The notes beneath the pieces were generated by a model. The model was not told the origin of the DNA. It was given only the letters and a program-made list of their open reading frames with translations, and did no database searches. The position numbers and the translations under genes were made by a program. 64,000 nt of DNA from Mugil cephalus (Eukaryota > Chordata > Actinopteri > Mugiliformes > Mugilidae): contig NC_061774.1 of assembly GCF_022458985.1 (NCBI RefSeq), forward strand, positions 17,756,197-17,820,196, in the 5' to 3' direction. Every line of letters begins with the position of its first letter. The stretch's first letter is position 1. Below, one piece after another: positions 12,881 to 25,600 of the stretch.

Positions 12881-13624
12881 GCACAGTGTGTAGCCACAGC
12901 GCAGCTCTCTCTCTGCGCTATCCGGCAACAGTGAGTCAGCTGAGCTGCCGGGATCGCAGGCGCCGGACCGCTAGGACTGAATGATTGAATGAGAGGGAGA
13001 GAATGCGAGGAGACCCCGCATGATCCGGAGACAGAAAAGGGAAGATGCAGCCCTGACATGGAAACGCTGAGGTGATCGGAGCAAGCTTGTTGACGCATAA
13101 TCCCGCCCGCCCCGCTGGCACTGGGAGGGGGGGTTAGACAATCTAGCCTGCCTAAACTCAAATCCTCCAAAAGAGATTTACGGAGTGCGCTGCCGCTTGC
13201 CGCTGCTACGGGTGCAACCTTCAAGGAGACGTCGCATTTATTTCATTTTTAACCAACCGTACAGTTTTTTCCCCCTGGTTTTTTATTTCAATAGTCTTGG
13301 GAGACGCACAGCGAGCTCTGATGGAGAGAACCTAATGCGCTATAATAAGTAGGCTACTAAACGCACTGTTGGCATCGACACTGTCACTGCGTCGCGGACT
13401 CGGTGGGCTCGGTGGACGCGTCCCGAGGCGTGTCGTGTCTGTGTGGGGACAGGGACCTGCCCGTGCGTCGTCGTCATCGCAGGTATTTGATTGTGTTGAT
13501 TACGCCCGGAGGATCTGGAGCCATGACAGGCCCCCCGCTGGTCCCTCAGCCCGCCTGCTGACGGTACCGGGCAGGATGGGAGCAGGTCTGCCGCGTTCAG
13601 GATCCGGAACCAGCCGATTTATCA
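12880..13624 (+). promoter_or_regulatory. ppp2r2b: GC-rich promoter / 5' UTR region of ppp2r2b
   Basis: This GC- and CpG-rich stretch immediately precedes the first coding exon. TATAATAAG at 13,341-13,349 is a possible TATA-like element, which would put a start site near 13,370 and leave a 5' UTR of about 255 bases. At least one upstream ATG (13,576) opens a 21-codon frame that ends at 13,641, overlapping the true start in another frame. The transcription start cannot be fixed from sequence alone. Confidence 0.45.
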
Positions 13625-13694
13625 ATGGAGGAGGAGAGTGACACCCGGAAAATCAACAACAGCTTCCTTCGCGACCACAACTATGCAACCGAAG
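13625..13694 (+). CDS. ppp2r2b: ppp2r2b coding exon 1 (aa 1-23)
   Basis: Encodes the B55 N-terminal tail with [13 protein letters not shown]. The donor is GTATTT and the exon ends after the first base of codon 24. It is too short to stand out as an ORF and was recognised from the protein motif. Confidence 0.95.
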
Positions 13695-16600
13695 GTATTT
13701 AACATAGAAAGAAGAAAAAAAAAAAAAAAAAAAAAAACGATTAACCTGGAGGCACCAGGCGGAGGAGGGCTTATATCGCAGTTTAAAAAAGTCATTTAAA
13801 TTCTTCCAACAGATATTACAGCAAATATTAAGCAGGCTACTATAAAAAGGCCTGGGTGATAAAAATATATAGGCTTCATAATGGTGCTATTTGGTCTTCA
13901 CGGAGTGCGTAATTGTGTTTTAAGGCCATTAAATCACCTCCCACGCATTATAACATGCTATTTATGATAATAAAAGAACATTCTAGTCATCTGGGGTGAA
14001 GGTGCAGCATGTAGGTGTCAGGGTGGTTTCCATCCAGCCCATGTAGATCAGGGGCTTTATAATCTGCATGGACTACATGCAACAAGGGAATAAAACCTGC
14101 TCAGCTTCTTCTGTAGTCTGTAATGTTCAGGCTGGTAAAAAATAAATAAATAAATGATGGGGAAATGTACCTTCATCATTCTGTGTTGACTTGTTGAAAA
14201 AATGAGACAGGGACGAGGAAGGTGCCCTAATTCTAGGAGGCAGCACAATGAAATATGGATCTCTCTACTTCGCTCTTTCACGCGCACACACACACACACA
14301 CATTTTCACTGTACATGCTCGTAAACCAGCACTGAACAATAGCGGTTTTCTTCAGCTGTGAGTGCTTCCATGTTTCCTCCTCATTGACCACTCATCAGCC
14401 TCTCGATTATCAACCTGTTAAGTGTTTGATGCTTAATAAGTCCCTTATGTTCCACCAGTTAGACGCACCTGTCTTCCACCGCCGCCTACAATCAGCACGA
14501 GACATTGATTTAGAGGCAATAAAAAAAAAATACAGTTTAGCTCATTTGCATCTCAGTGTACGTTTACTAATTTATATGCAGATTGCTCATGGACATTAAC
14601 TGCCGTACTGATATCGGTGAAGTAATTAAGTCATTGAGATTTAGAGTTTTATTTCATTTCCAATCATAACACCATCATGTAATGTTTAAATGCAATGTAT
14701 TTGGCTTTAAATAACTACATATACATTTTGTTATATATGTGTATATATATATACACAGTATTTTTACTACAGATTAAAATAGGCCTTGAGCCAACTCCGA
14801 TGTGCACAGTACCATCTTCTCATTAATCATTCCGTGCTTAAACAAATAATTACTATCTTCGCACAGACGTTTGAGATAAATACAGTTAGTGGTATTTATT
14901 GTTCAGTTTGAAGTGCTGCTTTTTTTTGCAGTCAGTGGTATAAATAGTCTCTGCAGGGCTGGGCAAGCCTTTAATTCTTTCTCACAAGACACATTTTTAC
15001 CACCCACTTACCATGAGGTCTGGAAAGGAACAAAATCGGCCAAAACACAGACACATATTTTAAGTTGAAATATGATGTAGCTCCACGTAACTGAGAAATG
15101 TTTTTTTATGCTAATGATGGATTGAATACAATAGAACGGTACACCAGAGTGGGTTAGAATAGAGGTTGTTGGAGGGTATATGTGGCTGCGGGGTGGGTCA
15201 GAGCCGCCACAGCTCCTTCCATTTGCCAAGATCTCAGGTTACAGATGCCACCGCAGGCTGGAGGAAAGACAGAATCAAGGCTCAGAAGGCAGAAAGTCTC
15301 ATTCTTTCATGCTTTTCTGCTGCTTCCTTCGTTCTTGTTGTTTCTTTTTCTCCTTCATTTAAATGCCGGAGAGCTCCATCATTTGCTCAGCTCCAGCACT
15401 TTGTGTGATGATTCCCTGTCACTGCTAAACACACAGTCACTGGTTCACAGCGAGAGGAAAGCGAAGTAGTGGGGGTGGGAGTGGGCGTGATGAATATCTT
15501 TGTTTGATGTGCGCATCGAGATGAAAAACAGGAGGGCATCTTCTTGTCTCCATCTCTCTTTCTTCACTCCGTCTCACTCTCTCGCTCGCCGTTTCATTCA
15601 TTGGACCAGGAGAAGGTGGAGGAGAGTTACACAGATTGTAAAACGTGTCTCCCTAAAGCAAAGGACTGTCTAGTCTGAGGCCCATCTGTGCTTTTCAGAT
15701 GTCTACTTTTGTTGTATTTTATTGCTGTGATTTACGAGTGATCGTCACACTCCGTATATCATGAATAAGTGCATGCGTCTGTGTTTTTTGTTTGCCCTCT
15801 CACTCCTTGTCTCATAAGTGCTGTGGAGTCAGCGGCTAAATATCCCACAGGCCGGTGTTGGGGTCTGTCGCCCGTCCTCATAAATTCACCAAAGTCTTCC
15901 ATGAGGCCCAGTCCGCTCAGACCACACACACACACATTTTGGTCTACTATGAGATGAGCAGGACTTCCCTTCCGGCCGTGCTTGCCCACGGCAGCAGGAC
16001 ACTTTAATGATGTCACATTTTAATGATGTCACTCTTACTGACCTTTGCCTTGCACCAATCCCACGGCTCAGTGGGTCTATGGGCGGTTACATTGATGCTG
16101 TTTGCTCACACACATACACACTAATGTTAGCGAAAAAACAGTCAGTCAGTCAGGTATGATACTTTGAAGTCGCTTCAACCTCAAAGCAAAGTTCTCAGAG
16201 ATCATTACTATCCAGAGGGGATGAAAATGACATTCGATTCTGATTTGCATTCAGCTGCTGCCTGCAGATGACGCATTGCTAATGGTGATAGGATGCGTGA
16301 TTTGTGTCTCCCCGTAGCTGTGTGTGCTGATTCAGTCGGCTGTTGGGCTCCTGTAGCATCAGCCTTTCATAATCTCCACACCTCGGATGTTCCTATAATG
16401 GATGGAATTGTCAAATAGCACCACACTGGGTGTGAAATGTAAATAGGTCTCTTCTCTGTGAGGCAGGACCTTACCTAACATCTGCTTTGGTATTGATTTC
16501 AGGTCCCATACAATTTAGTCACCGGAACAATGACCTAAAGATCTATTGGTAGGACATGTAATCCTTTCCTGCTTCTCTCCCCTGCCCCCTCTTCTTCGCC

Positions 16601-19600
16601 TTCCGCGTCTCGCTCCCTGCTTTGCTGTTACACGTCTGATGCGAGTACAAGCTTGCGCGTATGTTCTGACCTCTCCAGCCCCAGCGAATACTGATGCAGT
16701 TCCCCGAAACAGAGAGCGCACAGCCTTTATTGCTGCTGCTGATGAAAGCAGAGCCCGGTTGCCTGTGCCAAGGCAAACGGCCTGGGGCCACACTTTAGGA
16801 CCCCGGCATAAAACGACTTAGCCCGGCGTACCCTCAGGTCCCATCCATTATTCACTATGAAACACTCAAATCGCCGGGCCCCTCCTCGCCACACAGTGCA
16901 CGGAAGATAATGTGCATGCATGTGCATGGGGGGTGGTGGGAGCTTAATGGCAAGCTGTGAAGTTGGGGCGAGTCACACTCCTTGTTCAGCAGCTGCTTTC
17001 ATCCCCTGATTAGCTTCTTATTAAGTCTGCAGCACCATGAAAATTTAATGAGAATTTATTAAAGAATACCCGCAGTGTTGCTACTGTAGGATGATTGCAA
17101 CAATGTCCTATTTCTCAACAGAGATATGGCTTCCTGGTCAGTAGATGGCTTAATGCAATGATGGATGCACTGTTTCTGAGTCCTCTGGTGCACCACTAGC
17201 CTGAAGGCGAAGCAGTGTTTGACCTTTCTGGACTTGATAATGGGGTACATTTGTAAGTTTTGATAGCTAATTCCTGTGTCTCGTGCGCTCGCCATTACAC
17301 GGAAACCTTCATGTTTCCGTGATAAGGTCGCCTCAGATACAGGATTTTGGATCTGTGCAGCAGACATCTAATCTTCGATTCACTCCAGCCTTGAAAACGG
17401 GAAGATGAAAGGGATTGAACCAAAGCACCACAGACGGAGTGTCAGCTTTTTGTTTTGGTGGTGGATTATGATTGCGTGCTTCTTCGCTTCCCCCGACACC
17501 CCCCCCTCGCTGCACGCTTTCAATTTCTAAAAGAATACCAAATAACAGGCATTTTAAATGACGCCTCTTGGTGTTGGGCTTGCAGGAGTCGAACATTGAT
17601 TTCACTCCCTTCACCGCCTCACCCCGATTTCGGCTCCTTCTCGTCCCGTGTTGTGTCTGCAGTCAGATGTGGGCCACGCCGATGTGTTAATGAAGTGTGA
17701 GAAGTGAAGCAGTAACACGTCTCGCCCATTTCACCCTCAACTCCCTGGAGTGTGGGGATACGGAAAATGCATGCACAAAAGAGTACACACGCGCGCAAAC
17801 GCACGCAGGAGGAAACACACACATACATACGCACGCACGCACGCACGCACGCACACACCCTGTCTCAATCTCAAGGGGCTGATCCTGTAGAAACCAGGTT
17901 AATTAGCTTGTTCACTCCAGATCTTACAAAGAGTCATGCTCTTAAGATGAAGAGAGGTGCATTGTGCTCTGTTGCTTTGTGCGCCGCTAATAAAGCCTAA
18001 TAAGGCCTTAATCATACGGCTGGGTACCAGACCAGTAGGTAGCAGGGCATATTCGCAATTTTGATTGATCTCCTTTGTTGCCGGTGTGAAATGAAGTCGT
18101 TAATCAGGCTGCTTGTTCGGCACAGAAAGGGTCCTTACGTCGTCACGTACAGTATTTTGTGATACCTCAACGTGTTTGTGTTCCCGGACAGAAAGAAACG
18201 CAGACGTATGACGTGTTTTGCTGATTATCCACTGAACACTGGCTGGTGGAAACAGAGAGTGCGGCAGTGGACTCGAATTATCCACCGTCCTGATCCTTTG
18301 ACGCAGACGGCTCACCACAAGTGCTATAATCCTCTCCAGTCCATGTCTAACGCTAACAAAGCGTTCACACCATGTTGCTCACGTCCCTCCCTCTACCTGA
18401 AATTACTGCACTCCACTTACGCAACTAGCTTTCCATTCACGCACACCATTTTTGTGTCTTACACAACCGTCCAGTGCCACTGGATCAAGCCTCGGTTAGA
18501 TTTTTTCTTGTTTTTTTGTTTTTTACCTCTGACAGGATTATGTGTTGTCTAGAGGTTAGCCAGGGTGCTTCTATCTATTTTGGTCTCTGCCTGTGTGTGC
18601 ACCAACGAATCTCGCTGTGCAATCTTTTATTTAGAGCGGCAAACTTCTCTTGCCCAGACTTCTCCCTACGCTATTATTGCTCTTAGCTGCTCTTTCTGTT
18701 GTGCGCTGATCTGTCATGCTCGGGGCGTCTATAAATACATTCAATATCCTGTCCTGGTGCCGCTGTATTTCTGGCTCCTCGTACTCGGTTTTCATTCCAG
18801 AATCAATGCATATCTATGTTTCCATCCGATTTGTTTCACTGCCAATTCCACAGTATATGCATGCTGAAGGGGTTGCTTATTGAGTATCAGATCGGTGTAC
18901 AGAAACAGATAAGAGCTGCTCTGCGCCTGCTTTAATTCAGCCGTACATACACGCATCGCAGCGGCGGGCCAACAGGCTTGTCCGTGTTATTACTTGGTGA
19001 TGGATGCGTGCTATCTCGAGCATCCCTCTGAAGCGCTGACCTGTCTTTGTCAGACCTGGCTGGCCGCAGGATTTATGGGCTTCATCTTGGTTATGGTCTG
19101 CTGATGAAGCTGTGTGTGTGTTTGCGACAGAGAGAGACCGACTGTGTGTGTGTGTGTGTAAGTACACATTTGATCAGTCAGCCTGCTCCTAATTCCAAGT
19201 CCATCTTGACCCCGCTGATGCTCCCGTAATGAAAATCTGTTGTGATGCAAGAGGAAATCATTTAGCAGGCCCCGCCCACCTGCGCCCGCGCCGCTAATCA
19301 ATGCGCTCCCTCCAATGCCGTCTCGTTTAAAGGATACGTCGCCATTTGAGCGCAATTTCGTCAGCGGCTTGAGGTTGAATGGCTCGCCTTGTCTGGCGTG
19401 AATTCATTTGCATGAGGAAAAGCTCATTTCGAGAGGCATTCCATCACGTCTTTACCGCGAGCGTCGGCCTCACTTGCTGTGCCTGGCTCATAGTTCGCGG
19501 AGATGATTGAGGGACATATCTCGTGTATAAACTGGTTAAATGGCATCCATCAATTTTGGTTTCTCTTCAGTGAGTTAATGCGTTCATGATGAGGGAGGGA

Positions 19601-22600
19601 TAGAGCAGAGAGGGAGTGGGGGACTCTGAAAAAAGGGAGAAAACGCCTTTGGTTTAAGAATGCTGACTGCTAAGCCGATTCTACTCGATTCACAGCAGTA
19701 GGTTTGGTCTGATGGTGTCTGCGAGGACACTAGCTGTGTGCGTATGAAATTGTCGGGAGGGGGGGAGGGTGCGCGACACATCTCTGTGTAGGCATGAAGT
19801 CTACAAACGACACAGAAATCATTTTTTTTTTTTTTTTTTTTTGCCTGTGTGTGCACTTGTGAGAGTGCATGCGCCGACAGTATCAGAGGGGTTCTCCCAG
19901 CCTGTAATTAGGTCAGACTTTGTCTTGTCTGTGAAAGGTTATTAGATTCCTTATTCAAATATGACTAGTATTAGGCCCCCACCTCATGTCATTAGCAACG
20001 CATGGCAATGAGAATCCCTCTGACCTCATCCGTGAATGTGACTTTCTGTCTAACAGCTATTTGGAACAAGGGCACATGTAACACAAATATACGAAGACAT
20101 GATGCTTAGTCACTTCCACCGTGAACAACAGCGTTATGTGCATAGATGAGCCCATCCACAGGGAGCCTATTGTCTGGAGTTGTGTGCTGCATTGAACTGC
20201 ACTCACTCCCCCAGATGCACTAGCAGGTTTTCACTCTATTGCAGCACTCTCTCTGTCTGCTGAATTACAGCTAGCATCAGCAACTAAGTCGAAGAGCTAT
20301 TGGCACACATACGCTCCCGAACTGCCGCTAGAGATGGAAACGGTCTCCATAGCAACGTTCCCCTCTCCTGTTCAGAGCTCCGCCAGTAGCAGGTCCACTG
20401 AGGGCGTGGGGGGTACAAAACAACAAGCTCTCTCTCTCTCTTTTTCTCTCTGTCTAACATTATTGTCACTGTTAAAAAGAGGGCTAGTCTCTGCTGCGGT
20501 GTATATATGTGTGTGTGTGTGTGAGTGTTAGAGAGAGGGAGACATTAGACATTATGCCAGGTCTTTTTAGCCCAGGGCTGTATAATAATTACAGTCACCA
20601 TTAGCCTCTCCTAAACCAAGGCAGATGTATGCCTTTGAGGAGGAGAGGAAAAGCAACCTTAAGGGTAGGTGTCTATTATTTACTTTTTGGCAAAACCGTA
20701 GCTATGCAGAGCTTCTCAGACATGTTAGAGATGGACAACACTGACTGGTAGCGTTTCTCTAAATATTTAATTGTTCTACGCTGAATAATAATAGAACATA
20801 TAATTAATCTACACATGAACGAACATTTCAGCTGCATAAATAAAGCGGTTGGAAGATTTATGAATGCGGTTTGCGATGGAGCAGGAGAGTCGAGGACTAT
20901 CGGGATGAATGACATTACAAGTGTGGCGGCGGCGTCTCTAAAAATAATCAGAAGTGCAATTAAGTGACACAGATTGGCTCACTTCAATCAGACGAGACGA
21001 ATTATCATGCGAGTCATCCCATGGTTTCTCCTAACCCACATTTCACCAAACTGGGGTACCTCAGAGCCTTAGAGGAGTCCTCTGTGGATTCCCCTCTCCT
21101 CCTCCTGATGTGTTTTCTAGGAGTCACTCCACCCACTCCCTGAAATATTTTTCAGAGAGTGGGCGTACCTGGATGGTACTTTGACAGGTTTGTTCATGTC
21201 CACACTGACATTTTGTGCTTCCTGTGTTGCAGCTGACATTATCTCTACGGTGGAGTTTAACTCATCGGGGGAGCTGTTGGCCACCGGGGATAAAGGAGGC
21301 AGAGTGGTTGTCTTCCAGAGGGAGCAGGAGGTAGGAAATGCCAACAATGCAACACTAATTACACCGTCCTTCTGCTAAAAGGATTTGACAGCATTGAAAC
21401 GTTATTGTTTTTTTTTTTTGTTTTTTTTGGCTTTTATAACTACAAAGGCGAGGTATCTGAAAAGGACCTCCAACTGGAAATATCTTAAAACCAACAATGT
21501 CTGTCTAAGATGTCAAGATTTCCAGTAAAACCAAATATTGACAAATGCAAAATAAGAGAAATATGTGCAGATAAAGACATTTGAATTTCTTGAACTGGAG
21601 CAGCTGTACATATATAGTTGAGATATAAGTAAATCATATAGCTGAGATGCTGCTAAAGTGGCAAAATAAAATCTTGAAAATGTTTTCCTGTTTACTGTAT
21701 TCCCAGTATTAATAAGCAAAGATAATATTGAGCCTGATTTAAACTAGGTTTATATGGTTGAATGAACTGCTTCAGACTTGCCCTTGAGGTTCTTCTCTGA
21801 TTTCTTACTTGAAACACAAGTGATGCACAGTGATGAGTCATAGGCCTTGACCACCAACCAAGAACCAGTTGTAATAGCCCAAATACTGATGCTGCTGTGT
21901 CTTGATGTCAGTACTGATGTTCTGATGTTCAAACGACTGGTGTTTGCTGTTAAGGCGCTCATGCATAGCGTCTGTGCTGCTGTAGCAGGCTGATTTATGT
22001 TTTACAAAACGTGTCCTATATCTTTGTGTAAAGATGACAACACTTAGGATGATGTGGAGCAGGCTTTTTTGGTCATTGTCAGCATGTCTGTGATATTCCA
22101 GGCAAATCTACGTTTTTATGCAGTCGATGTGATTTAATACATTGTCTAAATACAATACAGTATTTAGACGTAGCAGTGATACTGGTTGAACTTAATTTTC
22201 CAAGCTTTCAGCCATTGGAAATACATACAGGAAATTAAACATTTGATCTGGAGCTGATGCTAGATCAAAAGTCAGGGGATTCCCAAAGAACAAAAGGCCA
22301 CAATGGCTGTAACATTTGATGACTCCGATTAAAGGGAAGTTGACTTTATTGGAATGTATATTTGTACCCTTTCTGTACACGTTCTAAAACACTGGAACAT
22401 CTTATACCAGCTTTGAGAGTTACAGTATTGTTATCTTTTGAAATTTACAGCAAATAAATTAATGTCTAACAATGTTTCTCCTTCTTTCTCTGCCAGAGTA
22501 AGAGCCAGCCCCAACGTCGTGGGGAGTACAACGTTTACAGCACATTCCAGAGTCACGAGCCCGAGTTTGACTACCTGAAGAGTTTGGAGATTGAGGAGAA

Positions 22601-25600
22601 GATCAACAAGATCAAATGGCTTCCTCAGCAGAATGCAGCGTACTTCCTGCTTTCCACCAACGGTCAGTCAGTTAGCTAAGTCAGCCCGGGTACAAATGGC
22701 AAAATACTCCCCATACGGATCACAATATCATCCTCAGAGTGTGTTTTATGTGGCTGTTAGGTTGTTGTTAGTCAATAAAAGCACCAGCTAAAGGTAAGAG
22801 TCATTCTTCACTTTGCAGAATGGATAGGTGTTATTAATATGACATTAAAATGTCTTTTTGACTATTGCCGTGAACCTATTGGTGTTTTGCTTGACTGAGC
22901 AAGTGCCACCAGCAGCAGTTTTCAGATTAAGGACTTCATGCATGACTGCCACAGTGCGAGCACACACACCCACACACATACAGACATATCAAAGCATGTG
23001 GTACCACACACCAATCATGCACGATAGCTCAAACAGACACACACACATCAGCAGAGAGACGTCTCGCAGATTGTGGGCTTCATGCATGGCTGCTACAGAA
23101 GTGCTAGCGGTGGCTGGAGCAGATGGTGGAGGGTCCTGTGGCGATGGCCTTGTTGCTCTGACACCAATATTCACAGTGGAAATTAAAAGACAGAAAAAAA
23201 AAAAAAGCAACAACCTGACTGCTGCTGCCATCCACTTCACTAGACCGAGACGATGAAATGTAACTGGTGTGTGTTTATGTGATGCGGAGTCGAAAAGCGC
23301 CCAGATGGCTATATTGGGGGGAACGCCGCAGCAGCGAAATGTACTCAACTTGTAGATTGATATCAGTGACATCAGAATCTACACAGGAGCCGCCATTCAT
23401 CATCCATCGCTGGCTCCTGCCCAGCTATGTGCCAGATTGGCTTCCCAACCCCCCGCATCCATCTTGTATCGGAGATTCACTGGAGTGAGCCGCGAGCTAA
23501 CTGTATTTTGTGTGTTTTCTGTGTGTGTCTATCTCAGACAAGACAGTGAAGCTGTGGAAGATCAGTGAGAGGGACAAGCGGCCGGAGGGCTACAACCTGA
23601 AGGACGACGATGGACGGATCCGAGACCCGTCGACCATCACCTCGCTACGGGTAAGAGGTCGTGCAAAACTACAGACAACGTCCACCCAAAATGTAACATG
23701 CGTTCTATTGAATAATGCTATGATGCACCTTTCTGGTGTGTTAAAATTTTACCAGTTGATTTAAAGGCCCCAGATCAGCATGGTCCTTGGATGCACCACT
23801 AGGCTCAAACAACATGACCTCAGTTTTATTGTCATTTAGGTGCACAAAATTCATGGCCAGCCATGCCTTGATTTCTGCAAAGCACGACAGCAGTTGTTTT
23901 GCAGAGCATTATTATCTTAAGCAATTATCTTGCTTAAGTGGCAAATATATTTGACAGTCATCAGCGTAAAAATGAAATGCAATGCCATGTTTCCGGAGAA
24001 CTGATCCAAGAGGATGTAAGTAGAAAGGAAACAAAAGAGGGCCAAGTATAGAGCCTTGGGGCACTCCCAACCTGAGAGGTGCTATATGAGACTCAGTGGC
24101 CCCAACAAGGACACAAAACTTCTCTCAGTTGGGTAGGACCTAAATCAATCTAAGGCATGCCCACCCAGATATTTTAGACAAAAATACCAAAATCCGACAG
24201 TGCAGATGACTAAAACAACTAACAATCTACCATACAGCACTTCACATATTCTGTGTTTTCTGCTCACAATAGTCTAAACTAAAGACCATACAGTATATTA
24301 TACTGAATGAACGAGACTGTGATGTCAGGCAGAGATCAGATTAATCTCGAGTGGAATAAAAATAAGGCATTACAAGACATCAGCATTATTAGTAGGCTTA
24401 TTTTATCTTATACACAATTTCTGCCACAACACTCAACTCATACAAGTTTTAACTTTGTTCTCTCATAGAAGCCACTTTGAATTACCGTTACAAGTCAACT
24501 AGACTTGCACCACACAGTTTCCCACCTGTTTGCTCAACATTAACTGTGAAATAAAAGTGAAAATAACAAGAAAATCATCACACAGCAGAAGAAAAACAGA
24601 CAGAATTTAAAGGATTGCTTTAAACTTCAGCAGTTAACAGCTGATAACCACATCAGTTCTGGCTTCGTTCATCTTTTCAAACACTTATGCGATCAAATGG
24701 GACACCATTCTTCAGTCCCTCCCAGTCATTCCACCCAGAAAGAAACAACATACATATTGTCAATAGGTTACACCACCTGCTCTCATTCTCACTGTAAATT
24801 CCCTTTGATCTGTTTTTGTCTGATGTCTTGTTTCCATCGTAACCTACATTTCTAGCATAGCGCTGCTCACTACCAGATTTTATTTGACGCCCCTGGTACA
24901 GTCCTACTTCACACCGACTGTTAAAAATGAGTCTTGAGCCCAAAACAAGGTAGTTATAGGATTGGTGTTGCGCTCCTTTAAAAGTTATAAATTATAAATA
25001 AATGTTATAAATATATAAAATCCAAAGCCGTAGGTGCTTGACTTGAGAAATAACCAGGGCTTCTGTTAAGACCTTCACACTGAGTGTCCTGGAGTCTAAA
25101 TAAGAAGAGTTCAGATAAGCTGATTAAATCAAAATTTAGCATTCAGCCTTGATGCTACGGTAGCCTTTAATCCTCCATACACTTCTTAGCAACACTTTTT
25201 TTCTAATCGTTATTTTAAAAACCAGTGAATATCATATGATCAGTCTAAATTCTAAGTGTAAAAGGAAAGCGATCAGTACGTGCACTGAGATGAACACCAT
25301 GAAGGGATCATGATCTGTCTCTCGCCCATTCTTATCACCCCACTACCTATTTCATTTTCACACAAGGGAAGGCCCACATAGGACAGTGTGTGTGTGTGTG
25401 TGTGTCTGCCACAGCAGATTAGTGCTGTGTTCAGCGTGTCTGTCCGCCTTTGTCTGGCTGGCCGGGGGATCATAGCAACCTGGAGGACAGGCTGGGACTG
25501 TGTCAATCCTGTTTAGAGGCTGTGAAATCTGAGCAGGGGGTGAAAGCGGGAGGATAGGGAGGACCTCAAGAGTACTAGCTGACACACAGCCAGAAAAATC

